From Endomychus coccineus (lineage: Eukaryota > Arthropoda > Insecta > Coleoptera > Endomychidae), in assembly GCA_958510875.1 (NCBI GenBank), contig OY294069.1, positions 177,178,868 to 177,242,867 of the forward strand: DNA of 64,000 bases. The letters are read 5' to 3'. A model generated the notes under the pieces. That model was not told the DNA's origin. It saw only the letters and a program-made list of their open reading frames with translations, and ran no database searches. Made by a program: the position numbers and the translations under genes. Of the stretch, positions 10,699 through 21,818 are shown one piece after another. Within the stretch, counting starts at the first letter, position 1. The number at the start of each line of letters is the position of its first letter.

Positions 10699-13230
10699 CA
10701 ACGAACTGGGATATACTAGAGTTAGTCAGTCTTTTCGTAACTATGGGATTTTGTATCGCCAACATGACGTGTAGAAATCCAGTACGGATAGAGGAATAGT
10801 ACCCCACGGCATAGGCGTGTATTGTATAGGGTATTTTAAACAGATTTCCAGGGTACCCCACGCCACGGGCGTACTATTTATAAGGCAGTAAGGTACGTTT
10901 TTTTTTTAAATGTTAAAACATCAAAAATAAAAACTTTATAACCAATATTAACAGTGTAGCTGTAGACATAGAAGAATGTTAATGACAAATGTGGGTTTTT
11001 TCCATGTTTTACAGAAAAAGACTGGTATTTTGGCAATTAAACTGATTCACTTACTGACCACATTTGTATAATAGTATGGTCGTTTCTTCTTTTGGTGATT
11101 GCCATTCACCGATTTATGTATGCGTGCAAGTAACTATATTGAAGCGCAGACTATGAGCTGCTTATTACTTTGTTCATCTACATCTGGGCAATTAAGTATA
11201 TTTTTATATATTCTTAACCAGTGAAAAACATTTGTTTCTATCGAGGACATTATTAGATCACAATTATTTAATTTATATTGCAATACAATAATAGTTTCGT
11301 TTTTTCACCACTACATCAACCTATAATTTGGTTTCAAATCATATCTGTATAAGTATATTCATACAAAATCCATTGTTGGGCCCTATATGGAAAATTTCAT
11401 GAACAAAAACGTCCGAAAGATGTTTAATATGATTATATACTTTTATTTTATTCTGTCTACCGATATTAAAGTACAGTAGGTATATCGCCACTACAGCATT
11501 TTTGCTTTTATTTCATCCCTATTGTCAGGAAGCATTTGCAATAATCGGACTGAGGTGGGAGCAAAATATGCGTTGATTTTCTTGTTTTCACGATGTAAGA
11601 TGGTGTATAACTAACAATCTGAATGGGGAACATACAAGTAAGAAAAGTTTTAGTAAAATTGTTAACGTTTTATTTAAATAAAAAATTGTCAATTTATTTA
11701 TGTGAGAAAGTATATTGTATATTGTTGAAAAGTTTTCTTGCGGAAAATATAATTCCAAGAATGTTGACGTATTAATAATAAATATTAACAATTTATTGTA
11801 AAACCTCACAGAAGCTTGAAAGTTTTTTATTTTTCGCCGTTGCTGTGAGACAGTCTTCTTTGCAATTCTCCAACTGACATGTGCTCTTGCTGGATTGTCC
11901 ACATCTGATGTAGTACAATCACCAAAATAGCGTTTACCACGAAACTTTCTGAAAACATTAATATTAATTAGATGTTATAATGGTATTATATTTATTAACT
12001 TATAAACAATTTGACACAGTATATAAGGGTATCAACTAAATCCATGTCATAACATAAGGGGCATATTTTTTAGAGAAATTTATCCAAAAAATTCTTAATA
12101 GTTCATGGCCCCACTATTGACAAGTTTTGGGATACAGGTCATGAAAATTTTGGTGAATATCAAAAACTATTAGATATAAATGCATGAAATTTGCACAACT
12201 CATTCACCTTATACATTGCACTATGCTGATACTAGCAAAAGCCTGTAATACTACAGGTGGCCAGTTTTAGCAGAATTATATACAGTATGGTAAACTTACT
12301 TTTGTGGAACTACTGCTCCTACTATTTGTTGATATTTTCCTTTCCTCCTTTCTTTTGGATTACTGGAACTACTGGAAGTTGTTGATGAAGAACTTGCTAA
12401 TGGTACAGCTATAATGAATTTTTTCTCAGAAGAGGTATCCAATTCTGGTGATTTGCTAGATACAGTTTTTGGGTAAGGCTGCAGTGGCTATTGAAATGTA
12501 GTAGTAATTGAAACGGAAACTGATTCAACTAAGGGCTCCTCATTACTACTAACCATGATATCCTCATTAGCTGGTGCAAACCAAACGCTGCTTTTGGTCA
12601 TAGATGTTGACGCATATTCACTTTCTGAAAGTTTTGATACAATTTTTCCAAGCCCCTCAATTGCTTTGTTGTGCCCTTCTTGCTAATGAAATTAACTTAT
12701 ATAAACATTATTATTGATTAAGGTGATACTCACTTATAAAATCTCCTTTTTTCATTTTCTTTAGCATAATGCATTCTGCATACAATGCAATATTTCCCCA
12801 TACTGAATTATATACAAAACAACACTGCCTAACACTTTATATTTCGATTAACAAACAGGTACCTAAACGATGCAAAGTACTAAAAGTAAAGAAAATTCAC
12901 AATTTTAGAACATTATTAAGTCGTTAGCTTCTTTAATTTTCTAGAAAGTAGAAAGAACAAAGAAGTTTATCACCAAAATCACTCAAAGATTTGACAGGTT
13001 AAGTTGATCGGAACTCGTTAACTACACTTTCAAATAAATGTCACTTTTCTTGACAGTAGGTACACGATTAGCGGCGGCGAATTACGAGTGCCAATATCGG
13101 AGATCTCTCTATTCAATCTTTATTTCTCCACACGATTGCTGGGAAGCTAGATAACAGTATGGTGGGAGAGAGACATGTTGGCGATACTCCAAAATGACTT
13201 TAGCTCATTCTAGTATATCCGAATTCGTTG
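10699..13230 (-). mobile_element. P-element-like DNA transposon inserted in the Helentron
   Basis: The element is 2532 bp. It has terminal inverted repeats matching at 20 of 22 positions (CAACGAACTGGGATATACTA on the left, CAACGAATTCGGATATACTA reading inward from the right). It is bounded by a perfect 8-bp direct repeat GGTCTTAC (10691-10698 and 13231-13238). Copy 2 of the Helentron has a single corresponding site (GTAAGACC, plus strand, near 21896). A 14-bp subterminal inverted repeat GTATCGCCAACATG lies at 10753-10766 and 13174-13187. The 8-bp duplication, subterminal repeats and THAP-like exons together suggest the P superfamily. The RNase-H-like transposase core was not found, so it is probably non-autonomous. 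Confidence 0.72.
11588..12801 (-). pseudogene. THAP-like gene of the P-like element, three candidate exons
   Basis: Exon 1 (12801 to 12734) starts MGKYCIVCRMHYAKENEKRR. The CxxC and basic run recall the start of a THAP zinc finger, and a GTGAGT donor follows. Exon 2 (12682 to 12301) is open except for one TAG and is serine-rich, ending VVPQK before GTAAGT. Exon 3 (from 11948) continues KFRGKRYFGDCTTSDVDNPA and a basic KKTVSQQRRKIKNFQASVR coiled-coil-like run, then stays open to 11588. Exons 2 and 3 join in phase; exons 1 and 2 do not. The second half of a THAP domain (CxxH, AVPTIF-like) is missing, so an exon may be lost. No catalytic core is seen. The product would be a DNA-binding relic or is non-functional. 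Confidence 0.5.
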
Positions 13231-13238
13231 GGTCTTAC
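13231..13238. repeat. Target site duplication of the P-like element, right
   Basis: GGTCTTAC directly follows the right terminal repeat; identical to the left copy. Confidence 0.8.
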
Positions 13239-13384
13239 ATTATTTTTCGTTACGGAATTTCTTGATTCGGTCGCCGCGCTCAAAGCCCGAGTTAAAAGCT
13301 ATATGCAATAGCTTAAAAGTGAATTTCGCGTCTTGATTAAATATTATTTCTTGAATAGAAAAAACACTACGCAAAACAAAGCAT

Positions 13385-14390
13385 CGCTTGTTAAGCATTG
13401 ATTGTAACGGTTCACAAGTGGTTTACTAATTTTCGTTGTGGTAGTATTTCAACAAAGGATGCCGAACGTTTTGGTCGTCCAGTTGACGTTACAACGCCAG
13501 AAACCATTGATAAAATCAATGGTATGAGATTGGACGATCGGTGAATTGAAGTGCACGAGATTGCTGAGGCTATGGGCATCTCAACCGAACGGGTACGGAA
13601 CATTTTGCATGAATTTTTGAATATGAGAAAGCTATCTGCCGGATGAATGCCGCATTTGGTCTCTGTTGACAACAAGCACGACCGTGTGAGAACTTCAAAG
13701 GAGAGTTTGGCGATGTTCAAGCGGGATAAGAAGGACTTTTTGCGCCGTTATGAAGCCGAAAAAGGACAAAGTGTGTTTATCTGCCAACAAAGTCATGACG
13801 ACAGTTTCGCGAAATGCACATGGTTACGTCCATATCTATTATCTTGAAAATGGCAAAACGATCACCGGCGTATAGTATGCATACCTATTGGATCGATTCC
13901 ACGCTGATTTGAAGGGAAGCAGCTGCATTTGGTAAAGAAGAAAGTGCTCTTCCCCCATGACAACGCACTGGAACACAAGTTCGCAGTAGCAATGGCAACA
14001 TTGCACGAATTGGGCTACGAATTGATTCTTCATCCATCATGCTCTCCGGATTTGGCGCCTTGCGATTTTATCAATTTCCAAACTTGAAGAAATGGTTCGT
14101 CGGAAAGAGATTTGGCTCCAACGCTGAAGAAAACGCCTATTTTGAAGGATTGCCGAAATCGTATTACGTTGGACGGAGTGTATCGGACAACAAGGAGATT
14201 ATGTTGAGAAATAAAATAAGTTTTGACCAAATAAATCATTTCACATTGCCCTCGTACATAGGGCAAGAAGAGTATTACTGCGCTAAGAAAGTCGAAGTTT
14301 CTAACGGTAAACAATTGACTACATGTACATACATACATCCTTTTGTCCCTCTGAAACTGTGGAAAAAAAATGAGTAGGAGCTCCGATGAA
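13385..14390 (+). pseudogene. Mariner transposase pseudogene
   Basis: Frame pieces read VHKWFTNFRCGSISTKDAER, GRPVDVTTPETIDKI, VHEIAEAMGISTERVRNILH, and further on LENGKTITGV and a region matching HDNARPHTA...SPDLAPCDF of mariner (seen as LHPSCSPDLAPCDF-like pieces around 14030-14070). The order matches a full mariner transposase of about 345 residues. At least five stops or frameshifts are present (for example at about 13540 and 13645). It lies just beyond the Helentron 5' end. Terminal repeats were not resolved. It is a dead DNA transposon. Confidence 0.8.
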
Positions 14391-15225
14391 TATTCTATGT
14401 TGTTAACGAGGAATTAAGACCAAACCACATCGTAAATAACACTAATCTATTCAAAGCAAATAAAATGGGGTGAATGTCTTCATATTAATGGCTTTCATTC
14501 TTTATTAGAATGACGCGGCATTCATATCATTCTAATTTCCAACGATGCAAAATTTTATTGGAACTAGTTTATGTAGAGATAGAAAGCTATTGCAACATTA
14601 AAAAAAGTCATTTGTAATTTGCCTAATCATGTTAACAATATGGCATTGGGGATATAAATAGAAAAACGTTAATCATTCATGACTATAAAAGCAGATTGCC
14701 AAATTTATGTTTTGGAAAGTTTTAAGAAAATAGACGAAAGTTAAAGATTATAATTTGTGTTTCTTTAACGGTACAGAATTTCATATCCTATTAGAAATCA
14801 AACTAGAATAATAATGCAGACAATTGAATTTAATACTATGTTTTTGCGCCAACCGAGATATAACGTTCCTATATTCAGATTCATTAAATGCATCATTACA
14901 ATATCGCAATTTTATGGATAATTAAAAAAATGCATCGGAACAAATAAAGCGATAAAAGTGAAACTTTGTTGGGAATAATTCAATTGCTATTAAGGAAACT
15001 AACATTTTCTAAAGTAAAACAGAAGAAACTTTCATAAGTAACGATGAACGACATGAAAATTGTAGAATAAAATAATAAAAAAAATGTTGTATTGAAATTT
15101 AAAAAAAATTCAACTTGATACATGTATGAAGTTGTTAACTTTTCTTGTCTATAGCTTATAAAGGAAAAAATGAGCATAATCAACACTCATTCCCCAGTCC
15201 GATAAAGGTCAATATTTGAGCTTTC
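14391..15225. other. AT-rich stretch without recognised gene
   Basis: No domain or clear repeat recognised. Confidence 0.5.
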
Positions 15226-15229
15226 AAAT

Positions 15230-15505
15230 TTACTTTAACTCTCATCATCAACAATTTAACAACTTAATAGAGAGGAGTATCTAAATTACTAAGAAAATTT
15301 GAGATTTTAGTAGTGTTTTCATCCTCCATTTCAATTGTGAAATTGATATTTGGATGGGTCGTATTTATGAATTCTGGGAAAGTAATCAATTGTCTATTGG
15401 TGCCAATGGAACATGCTATGATGTCGTCTTCGTATTTATACCAAAATATCAACTTTTTCATAAAGGAGTGTTTATGGATTTCAGTTTCCGAATTATCCAT
15501 AATTT
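15230..15505 (-). pseudogene. Penelope-like element reverse transcriptase fragment
   Basis: The minus strand reads FWYKYEDDIIAC followed by FPEFINTTHPNINFTIEME, the YxDD catalytic loop and downstream segment of Penelope-like (PLE) reverse transcriptases. Here the loop reads YEDD, a change at the second position. Only about 80 residues remain, and no GIY-YIG endonuclease is seen. The PLE-type hairpin region at 16.0-16.4 kb follows. Confidence 0.7.
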
Positions 15506-15989
15506 TATTAATAATGATTCGGATTCAACCTTCGCGGAATATTTAATTATAAAAAACCGTAACTTTAATGATAATTTCATGATTTTATACATTCAGAATG
15601 AAAGTAATAAATTAAATTTACTAGAATCCTTAGAAATTAATAAATATGAGAAGTCCGATGTCCTATTGAATGATCAACTTTGCATAATTAGATTTTTCGA
15701 TTGCTACCAGTTCATCGTTTAATCGTTGGGCTAAACCCAATTTCTGTAAAATTCCAATAACTACTGTTATATGTCAGCAATTTTGAAGTAAGTTAGTTCT
15801 TTGTAATATTTGTTTGCAGAAGCTACTCTGTTATCAAAACTACAGTCATTTATTAAGCAAGCGAAAATCGAACTTTCAATAGTTATTTTATTTAAGATTA
15901 AATTATGAGCTCTGAGTATCAATATTTTGGAGAAAAATCAGCGTTTCTAAACGGTACAGCATTTAAACTATTATATTTTGTTAATTATG

Positions 15990-16365
15990 ATTCTTGACCC
16001 AGGTATGAATTATATATAAATTCTCTATATATGCTTATTATTTTCGTCTTTACGTACGTTTCGGTCTCACGACCATTATCAGAAGACGTAATATGTCTGA
16101 AACGGGATTTCTTAAGTCTAAGAAATAAAAAATTCAATAAACTAAACCGTTTTGATTATTCGTGTTTCTGTTCGTTTCGGCGACGTGGAAATTGGTGCGA
16201 TAAGGACGCTTTACGATGATACAATTAGTTTCAAGAAATCCCGTTTCAGATACAATACGTCCTATGATGATGGTCGTGAGACCGAAACGTACGTAAAGAA
16301 GAAAATAATAGGCAGATGTGTTAGTGTGACCTATTTCTTGAGAACTTATATATAATTATATTTTG
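15990..16365. repeat. PLE terminal region with long hairpin and hammerhead-like motif
   Basis: Arms at about 16036-16121 and 16233-16316 are inverted copies around a loop of about 110 bp. The right arm contains TGATGATGGTCGTGAGACCG followed by AAACG, i.e. a TGATGA box, a GGTC/GACC stem and a GAAAC box as in the hammerhead motifs described in PLEs. The same right-arm sequence occurs at 55.2-55.33 kb behind another PLE reverse transcriptase fragment. The flanking GTATGAATTATATATAAATT is shared with 54.56 kb. Confidence 0.65.
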
Positions 16366-16496
16366 TTCCCGAATTTCATGACGAAGTCTAGAGGATGCTC
16401 GAATAAAAATGGAATCTTATGGAAAAAAAATGGAGAATTAATTCTGTTTGTCTTAAGATATTGTATGTGCGTAAATGCAAGGAAGAGACATAACTT

Positions 16497-18250
16497 TTAG
16501 GTCCTCAAAGGCACGCTATTGTCTTGTCGGTAGGGCAGGTTTTTTATAATCGTAATTGCTTTACGCTTAATCTTGAAAACATGAGACATATTTGCTGAGT
16601 GGTCCCAGACTAAAATACCGTAACTAATTTTCGAGTGTATTACATCAAAATAAGTTGTGAGCATTACATAAACAGATACAATTTTGTTTAAGTTTCTTAG
16701 GACTGACGAAATAGCTTGATCACAATGTTTCCTCCAAGTTAATTCTTTACCATTTCGACTCTCCATGAGTGATTTTTGTAAGTCAACTAAGTCTGTATTT
16801 ACCCTTGATGCGGTTGTATCATCTCCATATAAGATTACTTTACCTTCAGGAACTCGTAACGGTATATCATTAATGTATATTAAAAAGAGTACAGGTCCAA
16901 GTATGGAACCTTGAGGTACCCCTAAGGTAACCAGCAACATAGACGAGTTAGTACAATGCATATGAACAACTTGCGTTCTCTCAGATAAATAAGACCGTAT
17001 CAAAGACAATGATGTTTCAGAAAATTTCAGTTTAGACATCAGAATATCAGTTGAAACACAATCAAATGCTTTTGTGAGGTCACTGATAATTGAGCCGCAT
17101 TGCTCATCAAATGCTTCACAAATTGCTTCCGTCAGTTTCCGAAGAGCAGATGATTTATAATTTGACAGCCTAGAGTTTTCCAAATATCTTTCCAATTATT
17201 GGTATGATAGAGACAGGTCTAAAATCAGTTAAATCATTTTTGAACTGTTTTTTATGTAACGGTAATACTTTAGATAATTCCAAAGCTTTTGGAAATGTGC
17301 CAGTGTTAATGCAAACGTTAACGACTTTTAGTCAGATGATAATACAATAAGTAATGAGAAATGCACTTCATAATTTTCGAATTTAAGTTATAAATATCAC
17401 GACAGTTACATTTATTCAATTAAGAGATGCAATCCCTTACTAAATAAAAAGAGAGTTCTTGAAAGTTGAATGTTGGATGTTCAGATGGAAATACTACAGT
17501 ATTTTTTTTTCATACTTGGAACAGACAGCGTGTTGGATAGATTCGAACCAATTTCAAGTGAAGTATCATTTGGAGATAATTCCGTTCCATTATTCATTTA
17601 TTTGTTAAATATATTCACGAGGGTTTGGAAGGATTATTTGATTTTAATATGTAATTATCATTTGCAGCTTTCTTGGATAAGGTACTAGCTTTTTTTATAC
17701 CCACAACGTTTGCGTTTTATTTCATTTAGAAGATTGGTATTACTGTTCTTATAAATTTCCATAAAAAGGTGCGTGACTCTCTTTTCTGCTTAATATTGCC
17801 GTCGAACCAATTGACGACATTGAACTGTTTATTAATATCAATTATTTTTTTGGAAAACTGTAATCAACGCGTTCAGCTAATACTTTCAAAATCCATCCAA
17901 TTTTTCATCCAATGAAGAATTATCATTAAAAAATCCCCAATTAATTTGTTGGACACTTTTGCTTAGAATAAGCAAACCGTGATCTGAAATGTGTTGAACT
18001 ACACGGGGATAAGATTTCAATAGTGAGTAAGTTATTACAAAATTTATGGCAACAGCCGAATGATCAAATATGAAAGGTTCAAATATAAAACTATCAAATA
18101 ATTCTTGTGATACATTAACAAATATGTTATCAAGACATTAAATCGATAAGTTCAAGAGAGGTATCAAATTAAACAATCCAATTGTATCTAATAAACTATT
18201 TTGTTTAATTATTTACATTAATAAGAACGGCAATTGGTACTCTAAAACAT
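16497..18250 (-). pseudogene. Non-LTR retrotransposon (LINE) with endonuclease tail and RT
   Basis: From 18250 downward the minus strand encodes the end of an endonuclease-like domain (FIFDHSAVAINF), a linker with NWFDGNIKQKRESRT, an RT start (SKVLPLHKKQFKNDLTDFRP) and then the RT core at 17195-16497. The core has DLTKAFDCVSTDIL, VPQGSILGPVLFLIYINDI and the catalytic-type YGDDT. This is followed directly by NGKELTWRKHCD and YVMLTTYFDVIHSKISYGIL, so the usual stretch after the YxDD loop is shortened by an in-frame deletion. Stops lie upstream of the core. It is a dead LINE of the Jockey/CR1 type; clade not certain. Confidence 0.75.
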
Positions 18251-18770
18251 TATAACGACGGAGGTGCAGAACTAGTGGCACGTTTCCGTTTTTTTTTGAG
18301 CAGTCAATTATCCAATTATGGTGATATAGCAAAGAAAAATAATGAAGAGGTATGTTTAATGCAATATGTATCATTGTGTTCATTACCTCTTTATAGGAAT
18401 TCGATAAATCGTATCGAATGTATAAGTACAGTGCAATTTTTCAATAGAATAAACTCGGTAAACACGATAGGTATTTGTTGTTCAATTATATCTTTGTTCT
18501 GGTTTACTTTGGACGTTATTTCACATCCTATCACATATTCTTCTGTTATTAAATTATTTAATGGCAAACTGAATGCTGATTATCACCGTACTAAGTGTTA
18601 GTTAGAAGAAAGTGAAATAAGTAATGGATTACAAGATTCTCAAAGTGAAGTATTTAAGCTTTCACATAATAGAGTTACGCTACTACCAAATATAGAAGCA
18701 CATACATAGGTGAAGGAAAGTGAAAAGCAATGTAAACAAAATAAAAATTTATCAAATAAGTCTTAATTTA
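18251..18770. other. Unassigned stretch, possibly LINE 5' part
   Basis: A 108-codon plus-strand frame at 18275-18601 has no recognisable domain. The minus strand may hold further decayed LINE sequence. No gene is supported. Confidence 0.35.
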
Positions 18771-18831
18771 TCATTAAATTAAATAATTTAACATGGAATA
18801 AATAAACGTAATTCTAAATTTTGAGCATAGA

Positions 18832-19679
18832 TTATCGAGATTTGTGAGCGTAAGCGCTGTACGCGAGATTCTGTGCATCTTCCTTGTCGTAGGATCTTGC
18901 CCATCCGCCGTGACCACTGTTTGCGACGACCACTTCATGTCCAGAATCGTGTCCACCCCCTTGACCACCGCTGAGCAGTTTCTTCAATCCGATGATACCG
19001 GCAAGCACCAAAGCCAATTTCGATACGATCAAAGCTTTACCGGCCAAAAGAGCCAGAGCACCAAGGGCCAACGGTATGAGGGTTCCTCCAAGGATCAAAG
19101 GTAGAAGAAGAAGAGCGCCTGCTTTCTTCTTCTTTCCGCGACCTTCCTCGCTGAAGGAACGTTGTAAATCGGAGACGGTGGGAAGTTTGATCTACGATAA
19201 GGAAAGTCGATATGAAATAATGTACGATGGAATTAACAGCGATAACTTACCTGTAAGGTATGAGATTCGAAGAAGTTGGATACTTTGTTGGCGATGATGG
19301 AATTTAGCGCGTCCTCTCGTTCGGTCAATGCCCTAGGCAGCGTCGCTTCTATTTCGGCTTCGGATTTGACGTTGTCGATGGTAATTTTCGATTTGGGGTC
19401 CTTCACGAATGTGACGCCTTCGAAGAGGGGTAGTTCGCTGTAGGCGCGAGCGGCACGATCCAGCGCCGCCACCAATTTCAACTTGAGACACGATGTTAAG
19501 TCCGTGGCAGAACATTCATGATACACTTTGTACACATAACGTAAATCCCCAAAATAGGAGGGCGATTCTTCCGAACGGGCTGTTTCTCCCGGTGTTATGG
19601 AATTTTGGTTGGTGGCGGTGGAGCGAGCAAATGCTACGGCTGTTAAAGCCCCGAGTAAGAAACCGCACTTAACAAACAT
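18832..19679 (-). CDS. Osiris family protein (DUF1676), two exons
   Basis: Exon 1 runs 19679 to 19251 and exon 2 19191 to 18832. The 59-bp intron has GTAAGTTATC at the donor and TTATCGTAG at the acceptor, phase 0, giving 262 residues. A signal peptide (MFVKCGFLLGALTAVAFA) is followed by the two-cysteine region (C56, C64; YHECSATDLTSC), the DUF1676-type body, SEEGRGKKKKAG, a long hydrophobic segment (about residues 171-210) and a C-terminal AQNLAY motif. Osiris proteins are insect-specific secretory-pathway or endosomal membrane proteins expressed in cuticle-forming epithelia; the Drosophila cluster is the Triplo-lethal locus. The intron and divergent N-terminus set this gene apart from the two paralogues downstream. 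Which numbered Osiris orthologue it is cannot be told from sequence alone. Confidence 0.92.
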
Positions 19680-19721
19680 GTTGCTGATGATTACTGTTAT
19701 GAATTCACTTACACTAGTTCG

Positions 19722-19729
19722 TTTATATA
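19722..19729 (-). promoter_or_regulatory. TATA box of the two-exon Osiris gene
   Basis: TATATAAA on the minus strand lies about 45-50 bp upstream of the ATG, which puts a start site near 19695-19700 and leaves a very short 5' UTR. Confidence 0.7.
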
Positions 19730-19739
19730 GTCGGGCTGG

Positions 19740-20330
19740 GTCCCACCCGGAGAATTTCTTTTCGTAGCATGTTCATAGTCCCCTCTTCGTTAAGTATTGA
19801 ACTTGCCGGTATTATCTCAGCCCCTCCTTTGCCGTGACATTGACCGAGACAAAAAAAAAACAGATCGAATTTCTATATGATGCATCCTCGATGAGTTTTA
19901 TGCGTAACGCTGAATGATCTTGTTGAATGATTTCCGAGGCAGATATACGACATGCAATTGCACCTGACAAACAGACCAAATCCTAGGATTATAACGTCTT
20001 CGTGATAGCGCGGACGCGTAAGTAGATCGGAGCGACAGTATACGCACCGACCGGCGGGGTACATTTCAAGGACGACGTCTGAACAAACTGCTTGTTCACT
20101 AACAGCGTGTCTTAAAGCTGAACGCGCGAGTGTGGTCCCATTAAATGCTGTATGACGTATCGTTTTACAGGATAAGAATACATGCTTTCGAAAGTAATTA
20201 CTTTTAACCAGTGACGAAACCGTTAATAATTTAAGGTAAACACCATAAAAAAGCTGTGATCAATTGTTCACGTTACTTACTTCACTTTTGTTAACAAAAC
20301 AGCTTTCGGACATTCCTGCGGCTCAAAAGT
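19740..20330. other. Upstream flank of Osiris gene, transposon-free
   Basis: No transposon signature is seen. Parts (about 19990-20130) are more GC-rich and CpG-containing than the surroundings, which would fit regulatory DNA. No specific binding site is claimed. Confidence 0.35.
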
Positions 20331-21019
20331 AAATGATTGTAAGAAGAGAAAATGCACTGGAAATGACTCAGAAACCGCTAACGAAAGACGTTAAATTATA
20401 CTCTATGTTACATTGCAATTTTATCCAAATGGACATAATTATTTATTTATTTATTTATCTATTTAATCTTACACTGATCAACAGGTACAAGCCCATTTAC
20501 AGATCAGGACAATGCATAATAAAATTGATATAATAACACTTATTACACTATGCAACACTCCTTAGAAGCTAAAAAGTTTGCTTTTGCGCTCAGGGCGAAT
20601 TTTTTTCCAAAAGTACAACTTCGCTGTGAATATTCTGGAATAACTTTTCATAAACTTGACTCAGCACCGATCTATGATATTTCAAATTATTCGCAATTGT
20701 GTGGAGAAGTGAGATGAACAGTTAAAAGTTGCATATGTAAGACTGTTTGGCTACTATTCGCAGAAAACTAAAAAAAAACGCTAAATTTTCATCAAATGTG
20801 ACGTAAAAATCGCCAAATAAAAAATCGTAGAGCCGAATTCAGATCCAGATACCGTTTTTTCGCGATTTGTATCTGTAGAGTGACTCATTAAGAAGATATT
20901 GATATCATTCCGAAGTACATATGGACTTTTATTAAAAAGTTATAGCGCGTTAACCGATTAAGTTTCGTGAAAATTTTCACATATTTAACTCATCAAGGCC
21001 CAGGCAAAACGCAGCCTAA
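20331..21019. other. No recognised gene
   Basis: AT-rich sequence with a TTTA microsatellite near 20440. The block at 20560-20990 has the look of a non-coding dispersed repeat, but no second copy is seen here. Confidence 0.4.
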
Positions 21020-21346
21020 CTAACTACGCAGTTCATAGCATAAGTGGAAAAAGAAATTACCCGGTTTTTTTTTGATTAGCCAAATTGATTGTTTAAACAA
21101 TGATTGTTCAAACAATGAACAATCATTTATTAATGAAGGTTTTAACAATATATAATTGCTGGGTTTGCGACAAAAAGTCCGTAGGTCATATTAATTTAAT
21201 TCGCTGAATCGATTGACAACCTCAAATAGACGAAAGTTTGTTGATTTATAGCAATTGCTTGAACAATGATTGTTTAAACACTCAATTTGGCTAAACAAAA
21301 AGACACGGGTAATTTTTTTCATTGATTCTATGATCTGCGTAGTTAG
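21020..21346. repeat. MITE with long terminal inverted repeats
   Basis: Left CTAACTACGCAGTTCATAGC and right (reverse complement) CTAACTACGCAGATCATAGA begin imperfect inverted arms of about 90-95 bp. The arms include AAATTACCCG, TAGCCAAATTGA and TGTTTAAACAATnATTGTTC. The centre is non-coding. Size and structure fit a miniature inverted-repeat element; the superfamily is not evident. Confidence 0.7.
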
Positions 21347-21818
21347 TTTCATTCTTTTGCACTTTTCTGAGCATTGATCTAACGGACTTTTCAACAGCTG
21401 AATTGTTTATTAGCGTTTTAACAATAAACAATTGTGCAAAATGCGAGGATAAGTCCATATCTCGTAGTAGTTTAGTCTTCTAAGTTGATCGACACCCTCA
21501 AATCGAAAGAATTCCGATGATTTTTTACAATTGTTCAAACAATTACTAGTAGTAGTAGTTCATAGACTTTGTTGACATCAAAATGTAAATTCAAATCCCA
21601 CTTGGAAAAATTTATCATTGAAAACTACAACACTATCCTTCTTAATAGCATGCAACAAAATATCAGTGTTATTATTATAGTTATTTTTAATAGGATCTCA
21701 TTGTAATGATCAATCATTAGATCTTTAATAGCTTTTGCACTGAGCAGATGTTTGGAATTTTAGTTTTGAATAGGAATTTAGTTTAGGTTAGCTTTACTTA
21801 CTAAGAATTATCTTTATT

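Larger units (their letters stand above)
9115..13311 (-). mobile_element. Helentron-type Helitron derivative, copy 1, interrupted by a P-like element
   Basis: On the minus strand the element starts near 13311 (AAGCTATTGCATATAGC...) and ends near 9115 (...GCAGTCCCCGAGTGCCAC). Its body is nearly identical to copy 2 at 21.82-23.37 kb in opposite orientation. Subterminal inverted copies of TTGAGCG(T/C)GG(T/C)GACCGA sit near both ends (about 9280-9310 and about 13257-13285), as described for Helentrons. Bases 10699-13230 are a later insertion. A second copy of the 5' end sequence occurs at 10310-10395, immediately before the coding part. Without the insertion it is about 1.65 kb, and it lacks the Rep domain and most of the helicase, so it is non-autonomous. 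Confidence 0.75.

Noticed and set aside
18275..18601. Plus-strand frame of 108 codons near the first Osiris gene
   Set aside because: Low-complexity AT-rich coding content without a recognisable domain; adjacent to LINE sequence on the other strand.
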